Below, piece by piece: positions 52,909-63,075 of a stretch of 64,000 nt of DNA. Each line of letters begins with the position of its first letter. Position 1 is the stretch's first letter. The position numbers and the translations under genes were made by a program. This DNA comes from Schistocerca nitens (taxonomy: Eukaryota > Arthropoda > Insecta > Orthoptera > Acrididae). The stretch is taken from the NCBI RefSeq assembly GCF_023898315.1, contig NC_064614.1, forward strand, positions 71,436,501-71,500,500, given 5' to 3'. Under the pieces are notes generated by a model. The model worked only from the letters and a program-made list of their open reading frames with translations, made no database searches and had not been told where the DNA came from.

Positions 52909-55668
52909 CCCTAGATGCATATATAGGGCCTCCGAGGCCCTTGTATGTTTTCATTTTTCAAAAAATTCTGTAATTTTGTTTTTATGTCAAACTGCTTTCC
53001 AGTAGTCTTTCACTAACACTGTGACATTCCTCCTATCAAGTCTGAATGAGATATCTTTTTAAGTTTTTTGTATAATTTAATATGTTTACGCACACACACC
53101 GTAAATGCATAAGCAGGGCTTCAGAAGCCCTCACAAATTTATAAATGTTCTTTAGCCTATATTGTCTTCAACATTTGTTTGGGAGCAGTTATTAATTCAA
53201 CAATATCTGTAATGGTATTTCCAGCAACAGGAGTGCCAACTGCAGCAGTAGCTGTAGTAGTAGTAATAGTATAACTAAAAAATAATACACTCTTTCACAC
53301 ATTGGCTATGACGGTGTATTATTGATCTTTTTGCTATCAGATGTTTTATTATTGCTTAGCATTGTTATCCTGTGCTGCTCTTGTCAGCCTCATTGTTACT
53401 GTAGTTTGTTTGTTGCTGCAAGGCCCATATAGTCAAGAGTATGACTCGTTTGGTGCTGCACAAGCTGCTGTTCGAGAGACACACCTTTTTCTATGGCTTC
53501 GACACTCAAAGCAAGAGAGTCAGTACGTGCAAATGCAGCCAATTTTGAAACTGTTGTGGCTTAGTGGTTTGAAGAAGATGATTCTTGCAAGGAAGGAAAT
53601 ACTCTTGATGATACAAGTGGTGAAGAATCAGCCAATGAACCTGCAGATGTGAATATTGATGCAGATGACAGTCCTTCCGATAATATTACTTCATCAGTCT
53701 GAAAATTAAGAACCACCACAAAAAGAAATAGAAGACCACACATACATTAGTCGGAATGGAACGATTTGGAAATTAGATCCTCCTGCAAGTTTTCGTACGC
53801 CTGACCATAATATTGTGAAGATGGCACCTGGTCCAGCCCGTGGTTTGCAAAACCTGTAAACCTAAGGAAGCCTGGGACTATTTCATCTCCAAGGAAATAC
53901 TAAAGGAAATCATCAACTGCACAAATATTGAAGGCAGAAGAGTGGCTCTTTACATGATAAAACGTCGAAAAACGTTTCGATTGCTGAAATGGAGGGTTTT
54001 CTTGGTCTTTTACTGCTTTCTGGCGTTGAGAAGAGTTGGGATGTCCCTTTCAGAGAATTAATCTTGGATGAAAAGGCAAATCCTACATATAAGGCCACCA
54101 TGTCAATAAATAGATTCGAGGATATAAGGAGAATGACTAGATTTGATGACAGGCATACCTGTGAAGCTTGATCTGCACATTACAAACTTGCAGCTGTTCT
54201 CTATGTATGGGAACTATTTCTTGACAAGTGTAGAAATAGAATGATTCCCAACGATTCGCTCACAGTTGACGAACAGCTAGTCCCATTCCGTGGAAGATGC
54301 AGCTTCACCCAGTATATGCCCTCTTAACCAGCCAAGTACTGCATTAAAATATTTTGGTTATGTGATGCTACATCTGCATATGCTTTAGACGGAAATGTTT
54401 ACACAGGAAGGAAGCCCCATGAACCTATTCAGAAAAATCTTGGATTGAATGCGATGAAAGATCTTGCTAAAGCGTTGAAGAATCATCAAAAAATATTATT
54501 GTTGAAAACTTCTTTACTAGTGCGCAGCTGGCAGAAGAGATACTTCAGAAGCAACAATCAAACAAAATAAACCAGAAACTTCTAATGAGATGAAACCATC
54601 TGCCTCAAGAGCGATTCATTCCTCTTTGTTTGCATTTATAGGTGACACTACAATGGTGAGTTAAGTTCCCAAAAAGAAAAAGTCTGTAGTTCTCATTAGC
54701 ACAATGCATCACGACAGAAACATTGATGGAACTCATGCAAAAAAGAAACCAGATATAATAAAGTTCTATAACTCTACGAGGTGTGGAGTACATCAAATGG
54801 ACCAGAAAATTCATTATTACACTTGCAAGAGACGAATAAGATGATGGCCATTTTCATTATGGATGAATATGATGGACGTCGCAGCAGTGAACAGTGAAAT
54901 TTTATTTTCCGCCAAACATCTGACATACCATATTCGAAGAACTGATAAAAGGTGTTTGTTCCCAAGAGATTTAGCAGAGGAAATGGTAAGACCACTAATG
55001 GAACTTCGTATTGAGATCCTTAATCTTCCATAGAAAATCGTTGATGCCATGCAAAGATGTGGTGTAAAAAAAGATGTAATATTGCCGAACCAACTACCTG
55101 TTTCAGGAAAGAGAAGAATATGCAATTATTATCCGTATAATAAACACAGGAAAAAGGCTATGACTTGCATTAATCGTAAAACCAACATTTTTAAGGCACA
55201 TAGTGGCGTTCTTTGTGCTTCTTGTTTGTAACATGTTGAAAACTAAGAAAAATGCAATATTATGTGAACGATGAATAATAACTTTTTGTCAAAATATTGC
55301 CTAGATACATAATATTGGGAATAATGAGTATATTTAATTGAAGAAATTGGTAGTAATAAATATTATAAAATGTAAACTGCAACTTATAAGTGAATTAATA
55401 AAATTATTTGTATATGTTGTATGTAAGTGGTTGTAACTAATAAAAATTAACTCTTAGAGTTTTTTAAAAAATTAATAAAATCTTAATCAGGCCCACCAAG
55501 GCATGTTACTATATCCTAGGAATCTTTCAATACGTCAATAAATTTGACAGAAATAAATTTAACCCCAAAGAATAATTATATAAAAAGAGGAAAATTTTAT
55601 ATTAGGACAGAGCCTTGGAGGCCCTGCATATGCATTCATGTGTGTTTTCGGCACCATGCATCCTAGGG
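52909..55668 (+). mobile_element. piggyBac-type DNA transposon, 2760 bp
   Basis: The ends are CCCTAGATGCAT on the left and, inverted, CCCTAGGATGCAT on the right. The flanks are TTAA at 52905-52908 and ATAA at 55669-55672. The S6 repeat reads ...CAGATTAAAACTG... when the element is removed, so the right copy is a TTAA with one substitution. Three copies of a motif ATGCATA, a few bases, then a 15-bp near-palindrome (GGGCCTCCGAGGCCC) lie at 52926-52940, 53116-53130 and, inverted, 55610-55624. These may be transposase-binding sites. Confidence 0.93.
53340..55230 (+). pseudogene. piggyBac transposase, multiple frameshifts
   Basis: Recognisable blocks in order are EGFLGLLLLSGVEKSWDVPF and YKATMSINRFEDIRRMTRFD (about 53990-54150), then SLTVDEQLVPFRGRC (first catalytic Asp, 54268-54270) and IFWLCDATSAYALDGNVYTG (second Asp, 54364-54366). 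Near 54780 TRCGVHQMDQ follows, where the third catalytic Asp of GVD is His (CAT, 54791-54793). The C-terminus (RRICNYYPYNKHRKKAMTC, VLCASC) is the Cys-rich tail, with one Cys of the usual set replaced by Tyr. At least four frameshifts or stops occur. The active-site loss and the frameshifts both make it inactive. Confidence 0.9.
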
Positions 55669-56339
55669 ATAAAACTGTGTGCTCGAAGGAGTCTCGAACT
55701 CGGGACCTTTGCCTTTCGCGGGCAAGTGCTCTACCATCTGAGCTACCGAGCACGTCTCACGCCCGGTCGTCACAGCTTTACTTCAGCCAGTACCTCGTCT
55801 CCTACCTCCCAAACTTTACAGAAGCTCTCCTCCGAACCTTGCAGGACTAGCACTCCTGAAAGAAAGGTTACTGCGGAGACATGGCTTAGCCACAGCCTGG
55901 GGGATGTTTCCAGAATGAGATTTTCACTCTGCAGCGGAGTGTGTGCTGATATGAAACTTCCTGGCAGATTAAAACTGTGTGCCTGACCGAGACTAGAACT
56001 CGAGACCTTTGCCTTTCGCGGGCAACTGCTCTACCATCTGAGCTACCGAAGCACGACTCACGCCCGGTCCTCACAGCTATACTTCTGCCAGTACCTCGTC
56101 TCCTACCTTCCAAACTTTACAGAAGCTCTCCTGCGAACCTTGCAGGACTAGCACTCCTGAAAGAAAGGTTACTGCGGAGACATGGCTTAGCCACAGCATG
56201 GGGGATGTTTCCAGAATGAGATTTTCACTCTGCAGCGGAGTGTGCGCTGATATGAAGCTTCCTGGCAGATTAAAACTGTGTGCCCGACCGAGACTCGAAC
56301 TCTGGACCTTTCTCTTTCGAGGGCAAGTGCTCTACCATC
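55669..56339 (-). repeat. S6 tRNA-like repeats, two full units and a partial
   Basis: AAAACTGTGTG recurs at 55671, 55971 and 56272, giving a period of about 300 bp. tRNA-like parts are at about 55678-55750, 55978-56050 and 56278-56339 (cut after ACCATCT by the LINE). Between them lie CTTTACAGAAGCTCTCCT and the GGGGGATGTTTCCAGAATGA segment. Confidence 0.92.
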
Positions 56340-56831
56340 TTTTTTCCCCTTTTTTTTCACAGATGGGATAAAAACGTTACAGTCTGCGAGACTGGAACCT
56401 CAAACCATAATAAACACTTCGTCACAGCTCAACACGTCACCACACAGCTTTTTTTGGCCTAGAATTGCTTTTTTTTCCCTAGACCTCTTCCACTTCAGGC
56501 GTTGGCCCATATCACCCATATCACCCCCAAAATCCTATCGAACATAAAAGAAAAATCTGTTGCCACCGCCTCTTTCACCCTAACTTTACCTGCTCTCTTT
56601 TTATTTTATTTTATTTATTTTTGTTTTTTTTAATTTTTTTTAAAATAATATATAAAGAAACTTAGTGAATCTTCTTTCTGTGACAAACTGTCCAATACCC
56701 GTAAAGCAGAAGAACACGTAATCAAGCAAGCACTTCCGATTTGTTTTATGTTACAGTTTCTGGCAAAATTAGTTTTCCTGAGACACTTTGATTGCCGTAC
56801 TACAAAAATAAATAAATAAATAAATGCCAAC

Positions 56832-59800
56832 TTAATTATAATGAAGCAAAATTAGTATCGACTTGCTGTAGTGTTGTGCATCAACCAAAAATTGCCGCTT
56901 CATATGGCAAAGTGTGAAGTAAGAAATTTTGAAACAAAACTTTGTATTTTCGACTCGTTTTATGGTTGTGGTGCTCCTCCACTGTATGTACTCGTCTGTA
57001 CTCGCTTGCGTATTCGTAACTGCAAAATATGCAAACTGGCCGATAATCCAAGTGTAGCTATTGTGCTTTGTTGCAGGAACGAAATGCCATTCTGGTTGAA
57101 GTACATCTTTAAGTGGTATAGCAGAGTCTGTAGTTCTAGTAATTATTGCGAGTTTTTTTCTAGTCCAGTTCCATATGTGGTATTGGTCTCGGCAAATGAG
57201 AATGTGTGCCAAGGTATCTACCGTATGGCAATGATTGCAGTATGGACTCTGCTTCATTTTGATATTGTGCAGCTTTTCACCTGTGGGAACCTTCTCGTTT
57301 ACAATGTCATACCGTGTGGACACTACTTTGGAATGGAGGATGGGATTGTTAATGTTTTTCCAGACGTTACTCCAGTTGACCGCTGGACATTTCGCTTCCA
57401 TTGGGTTTTGCCTATGGTGTCTCGTGAGGTGATAATAGGTCCTCTTCTGGTGTTAAGCAGCTGTGAAGTATCTTAAATATAGCTCATTTCCAGGTAGTAA
57501 GTCCGGACGTAATCGAGTTGAGCGCTGATTCGACCAACATCGACTGGGGCCTTTTTGCTCGTTGGGGCTAACCTGTTTAATAACGTTTTTGTAATTGTCG
57601 GATGGGGTGTCTGCAGTATTTTACGGATTCGTTCCATATACATGGCAGTGCATTGGTTCTTGATGTCTTTGACGCCCAAACCACCAGCGGCGCGGGTTAA
57701 CACTATGGTTGGTATGGTGACTTTAAAGATGTTTCCGCTCCATATGAACCAATATGCTGCAGCTAAAAGCTTTCGTGCTGTATCCTGGGGTAGTGGTAAC
57801 ACTGCTGCGATGTGATATATTTTGCTTAGAGCATAGCTGTTAATCAAGAGAGCTCTCTGTATTCGATTGAGCGTTCTGGTTTTGTGTTCACGGAGGGTAG
57901 CCCTGAATATATGTAGTTTATGGTCCCAGTTGGCTACTGTCATCTCTCTTGGGTTGGCCATTAGAATCATACCTAAGTGGTTCGTCTTCTCTGTCCTTTG
58001 TAGCCATGTTCTTTGAATTGTATCCATATGGGGTCCGACAGGTAAAATTTTTGATTTGTGTTCATTGAGTTTGGCTCCGGAAGAAGTGGCGTAAGCGTGG
58101 ATTATTTGTTGAACGACTTCCATTTCTGAGTGCGTGTTAACTACTACACTGATGTCATCAGCATAAGCGTGACACACGGTTTTTGTACCCAACACCTGTA
58201 GGCCTTGTAACCTATGATGTAGGGTTAACAGTAACGGTTCTACGGCGATTGGGTATAGTGCCATAGAAAGGGGGCAGCCTTGTCTCACTGACTGCTTGAT
58301 CGGGACTGGTGAACTTAGCTGACCATTAATTTTGATTCGAGAGGAAGTTCCGACTATACATTTGCGTATGATCTGAATAAAATGAGCACTGAATCCCATC
58401 CGTTGCATTACACTTAGTAGAAAGTCCTGGCTGATGCAGTCAAAAGCGTTATCGAGGTCTAAAAACATGAGACCAACATCGCATTTACATAGCCACGACA
58501 AATATACAGGGTGATTCAAAAAGAATACCACAACTTTAAAAATGTGTATTTAATGAAAGAAACATAATATAACCTTCTGTTATACATCATTACAAAGAGT
58601 ATCTAAAAAGGTTTTTTTTCACTCAAAAACAAGTTCAGAGATGTTCAATATGGCCCCTCCAGACACTCGAGCAATATCAACCCGATACTCCAACTCGTTC
58701 CACACTCTCTGTAGCATATCAGGCGTAACAGTTTGGATAGCTGCTGTTATTTCTCGTTTCAAATCATCAATGGTGGCTGGGAGAGGTGGCCGAAACACCA
58801 TATCCTTAACATACCCCCATAAGAAAAAATCGCAGGGGGTAAGATCAGGGCTTCTTGGAGGCCAGTGATGAAGTGCTCTGTCACGGGCTGCCTGGCGACC
58901 GATCCATCGCCTCGGGTAGTTGACGTTCAGGTATTTACGGACAGATAAGTGCCAATGTGGTGGCGCTCCATCCTGCTGAAATATGAATTGTTGTGCTTCT
59001 TGTTCGAGCTGAGGGAACAGCCAACAAATGCTTGCTGGATGCGTGCTACATTTTCATCACTCGTTCTCGGCCGTCCAGAACTTTTCCCTTTGCACAAACA
59101 CCCATCCTCTGTAAACTGTTTATACCAACGTTTAATACACCACCTATCAGGAGGTTTAACTCCATACTTCGTTCGAAATGCACGCTGAACAACCGTCGTC
59201 GATTCACTTCTGCCGTACTCAATAACACAAAAAGCTTTCTGTTGAGCGGTCGCCATCTTAGCATCAACTGACGCTGACGCCTAGTCAACAGCGCCTCAAG
59301 CTAACAAATGTACAACTAAATGAAACTTTATAGCTCCCTTAATTCGCCGACAGATAGTGCTTAGCTCTGCCTTTTGTCGTTGCAGAGTTTTAAATTCCTA
59401 AAGTTGTGGTATTCTTTTTGAATCACTCTGTATTATGTCCCTATACTCACATAATGCAGTCGACATTGATCTCCCTGGGAGAGCACTCATTTGATAAGGG
59501 CCAAGTACTTTCGCCAATACCGTCTTCAGTCTACAGTTGATGAGGGGGGGTGAAGATTTTATAGTCGGAATTTAGCAGTGTTAGTGGTCGAAAATCCTTC
59601 AGCGTAGTGCTACGTGCTTTTTTGGGAATCAGGACAATCAGTCCTTCGGTAAACTGAGATGGCATCTGCACGTCTCCCAATAATTCATTGCACATTTTGG
59701 TGAATTCCGGTCCTATGATGTGCCAAAAACAAGCATAAAAGTCTATGGGTAGGCCATCTAAACCAGCAGATTTCTTTGTAGGCGAATCTTTGATTATGGC

Positions 59801-61135
59801 ACATACTTCTTCCTCAATTATGTGGGCTACAAGGTCGGCGTTCTCAGTCGGATGGACCGTGGATTGAATGCTGGATAAAAGCGGCTCACTTGCCGTCACA
59901 TCAGTCACCGACGCGGCGTAAAACTCTGTATAATGTTGCACCACGTAGTTTTTTACTGTGACTTGTTGATCGTATTCGTTCCCCTGTTCATCACTGAGAG
60001 TGTGGATTAACTTTTGTTTACCTCTCTTGGCTTCCCCTATCACGTGATATACGGACGTATTCTCCTGCGTCAGTTCAATCGGAGGACGTGATCGAACTTT
60101 TTTCCCCTCTAGTGATTGTCACACCAACGCCGTTATTCTTGCTTTAGTGCGTTTTATTCTAGGGCTGTTTGCTACTAATCCCATGGGGTCATCATATAGT
60201 TCGCGGAGGCAAAGAAAGTGATACTCCAAGGTGCGTTTTCGCCAGTACGCTTTCATGCGACCATATCGTGCAATGCGTTTTGTTTTCTGTGGTTTCGCAG
60301 ACTGTAGCCACCACATGATGCGTGTTGGATATCTGGATTGCGTCCGAAGACAACGCTGCCATGTATCATGGATCTCCTGTTGCAGTACTGCGTCCTCCAA
60401 AAGTGACACGTTTAGCTGCCATACGCCCCGTCCCAGGAATGTTTTTTGTTTAGTGTGCTGCGCGGTTATATGAAATGCGCAGTGATCCGAGAAGTGAAGA
60501 GGCCAAATTTCGCAGTCAGTTACATTATGAATAAAACCTTTCGTTACATACAGCCTGTTTAGTCTGTTTGCCGATGTACTGGATACGTACGTGTATCCTC
60601 TACTGTGCGGGCGAAGACGGCACCAAGCATCTATCATATCTAGTCCGTTAATTAACATCAACAGCTCCTCACAAAAGTTGAAGTTTGGGACTGGATCTTC
60701 CGGACGCGATACGCAGTTAAAATCTCCACCCAAAATTATGTGCAGTCGAGGTTCCGTTATTAATGGGACAATTTCGTCCCGGAACAGGTTGCCCCTTGCT
60801 CTTTCTCCGCTGGATCCAGAGGGAGCATATATATCAACAAGAAGCAGATCATATATTTGTGCAGTGATGCCTCGTCCAGATTCAAGTATTGCTTTTGCTG
60901 TACATGGTATGCCGTGTTTGAACAATACTCCCGTTCCACATTCATTGCCTATGTTTAAGATAGCCTCATATCCGTACACATCCGCTATTTTGGTCGTAAC
61001 TACGTCTTGTAACATCGGTATGTCAATGTCGGCGGCATATAGGTAGTCCTTCACAGATTGTAACTTTACTTCCGAAACTATTCTGCTTACATTAAGCGTG
61101 GCGATTTCATACGCCTGCGTCATTCGGTAGTCCAA
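56832..61135 (-). pseudogene. LINE ORF2: endonuclease, reverse transcriptase, Zn motif
   Basis: The endonuclease (61135-60119) shows VDIYAPSGSSGERA, IILGGDFNCVSRPEDP and LHFSDHCAFHI, the metal-binding and catalytic motifs of APE-type enzymes. An in-frame stop at 60119-60121 separates it from the RT. RT motifs are KKSAGLDGLPIDFY, LIVLIPKKARST and DFRPLTLLNSDYKI (to 59545), then LFLDLDNAFDCISQDFL, VRQGCPLSMALYPIAVEPLL and VCHAYADDISVVV (57473-58500) with YADD intact. The C-terminal YCNHCHTVDTLAHILIC is a C2HC motif. Defects are that stop, a frameshift in a run of seven G on plus at 59544-59550, the MITE insertion, a stop at 57473-57475 and a frameshift just after it. This is few for a 4-kb gene, so the copy is young. 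Confidence 0.9.
58507..59430 (-). mobile_element. Non-autonomous mariner-like element, copy 2, 924 bp
   Basis: Both inverted repeats are present: left CAGGGTGATTCAAAAAGAAT and, inverted, right CAGAGTGATTCAAAAAGAAT, the match continuing to ACCACAACTTTA. TA flanks at 58505-58506 and 59431-59432. The minus strand encodes the N-terminal HTH (MATAQQKAFCVIEYGRSEST, KPPDRWCIKRWYKQF) and, after the deletion junction at about 59025-59035, the last two catalytic Asp regions (FIFQQDGAPPHWHLSV, PPRSPDLTPCDFFLWG). It ends with FRPPLPATIDDLKREITAAI and GAILNISELVFE. I count 46 residues between those two Asp. The first catalytic Asp is missing, so it cannot transpose by itself. It sits in frame in the LINE ORF2. 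Confidence 0.92.
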
Positions 61136-61369
61136 CTAAGCGCTTTCAGTGTCGTCATACAATGCTGTCCCCGTATCAGGTCCACAGCGGTCAACAGTGT
61201 CCATTGGTTCTTCAACTGGAAGGGCGAAGTTCATCTGTACATCCTGATTCGGGTTGGGGATGTCGCAAGCTTAATAAAAAATATAAAAGAATAAAAGTCA
61301 CCACCTAAAAAAATTAAAGCTAATAATATTCCGATGTCTGCCACGCCTTGCTTTCCGCTTCGATCTGTT

Positions 61370-62494
61370 TTAAGGATTTTTTTGGTACGGGAGAGTTTTT
61401 TCCAGTTCTTGAATCTCTTCAGGGCTCTGTTTTCGTGTTTGCCGTTTAGGTTGCGCCGGCTGCTGTCTGATGTTGTCTTCCTCAGCATTCTTCATATCTT
61501 CTAAGCGGGAGGTGTTTCGAGCCAAATTGTCGACCGTGCACTTGGTGGATGATGGTGTCAATAGAGCAATCGGTTCACTATGAGGTTGCTCATTCCGGGA
61601 TGGTTCTTGCATGTCATTCTCAACGGCGGAGGAATCGGAGAATTTGCTGTGGCTCCCAATATCTTTCGGTGTCTGTTGTGTTGAAACCGTTACAGCTGTC
61701 ACGATTTCCTTAGGTTCGGGTGGTGTAGCTTCTGTTGTGCCATTTCTGGCAATCTGGGCTTCTTCTCGGGGTGGATGGTTCTCCGTGTTCACATTAGGGC
61801 TTGGGGTCAGGACTTGGCCGCGGGCAGCCGTAGCGTAAGTCGCTGTCAGCGCAGTCATAGCCGGCGGTCGCGGCGCCTCGCCAGCCGGCAGCTGCGCCAC
61901 TCGCCGCTGTAAACACTCAGCGTGCACGTGGCCGGGAGAGTTGCACGCCGCGCACGTCCTCGGCTGGCCGTCGTATATAACGGTACCTCGGTATCCACAC
62001 ACGCTGATGTATGACTGTGCATGCTTGTGCAAATCGACTTTTAATTGTCTCACTCCGTTGAGAAGTTGGAATTTGCGTGCGTTGGCCCACCGTTCAGCAA
62101 CATTGCGGAGAACTTTACCGTACGGCGCTATCACTGCGTTTATTTGTTCCGCCGGTACTTCGAATGGTAGTTCGAATATCCTGATCGTTCGTATTCCAAA
62201 CCCTGCATGTGTTACGGTGACTTCGCCTACGTTTCCATCTCAATGTTTAAACTTCATAATTCCTCCGCAAGACTCAACTATTTTGTCACACGAGTTTGCA
62301 TTCCTCAATTTCACAAAGACAACACTGCACACTATCGAAAGATGCATTCCAAGGACATCCTCTGAATCAACTTTCACTTCATATTCCAAACAATCTTCAA
62401 TTTCGTGTAGTTTAGGTCGGGCGTAATTACGATCAAACGAGAATTTCAAAGTATCTTGTCTGTTCAGGTGGGCCATCACGAATTCATATTTCAA
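61370..62494 (-). pseudogene. LINE ORF1 protein with one CCHC zinc knuckle
   Basis: The frame starts with MKYEFVMAHLNRQDTLKFSF at 62494 and is open except for a TGA at 62240-62242. The middle part has RTIRIFELPFEVPAEQINAV, an RRM-like strand, then VRQLKVDLHKHAQSYISVCG and the knuckle CAACNSPGHVHAEC (about 61940-61981). The C-terminal half is low-complexity, rich in Pro, Thr, Glu and Gln, and probably disordered. In LINEs of this type ORF1p binds the element RNA. Total about 374 codons. One stop is the only visible defect. Confidence 0.82.
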
Positions 62495-62621
62495 ATTTCA
62501 ATATGCGTAGAATTTCTGCAACGATGCAAGAAGCACTGCGACTTACCACGCCGAAGCACAGCAGACGGCGGCGCACGAAACTCAGCACGTCCGCACAGCA
62601 CGGCTGAAGCGGCGAGACTGT

Positions 62622-63075
62622 ACCTCGTCTCCTACCTTCCAAACTTTACAGAAGCTCTCCTGCGAACCTTGCAGGACTAGCACTCCTGAAAGAAAGGATA
62701 TTGCGGAGACATGGCATAGCCACAGCCTGGGGGGTGTTTCCAGAATGAGATTTTCACTCTGCAGCGGAGTGTGCGCTGACATGAAACTTCCCGGCAGATT
62801 AAAACTGTGTGCCCGACCGAGACTCGAACTCGGGACCTTTGCCTTTCGCGGGAAAGTGCTCTACCATCTGAGCTACCGAAGCACGACTCACACCAGGTCG
62901 TCACAGCTGTACTTCTGCCAGTACCTTGTCTCCTACATTCCAAACTTTACAGAAGCTTTCCTGCGAACCTTGCAGCACTAGCACTCCTGAAAGAAATGAT
63001 ACTGCGGAGACATGGCTTAGCCACAGCCTCGGGGATGTTTCTAGAAAGAGATTTTCACTCTGCAGCTGAGTGTGC
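62622..63075 (-). repeat. S6 tRNA-like repeats, remainder and one unit
   Basis: The unit cut by the LINE resumes with GTACCTCGTCTCCTACCTTC and runs to the next AAAACTGTGTGCCCGACCGA at about 62801. A full tRNA-like part (minus) is at 62808-62880. The array ends at the inversion point near 63075. Confidence 0.92.

Larger units (their letters stand above)
56340..62621 (-). mobile_element. Near full-length L1/Tx1-like LINE
   Basis: On the minus strand it comprises a 5' UTR (62621-62495), ORF1 (62494-61370), a gap, ORF2 (61135-56832) and a 3' UTR of about 490 bp with A-rich runs ending at 56340. It is split by a 924-bp MITE-like element at 58507-59430. Without that insertion it is about 5.35 kb. 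It is inserted in an S6 unit, between ACCATCT and GTACCTCGTC, with about 50 bp of the unit missing at the site. ORF1 with one CCHC knuckle and an ORF2 with endonuclease, RT and a C-terminal Cys/His motif fit the L1/Tx1 group; R1/LOA-like is an alternative. Confidence 0.88.

Noticed and set aside
53341..53652. An N-terminal membrane protein (hydrophobic start)
   Set aside because: It is the region before and across the start of the piggyBac transposase read in a broken frame.
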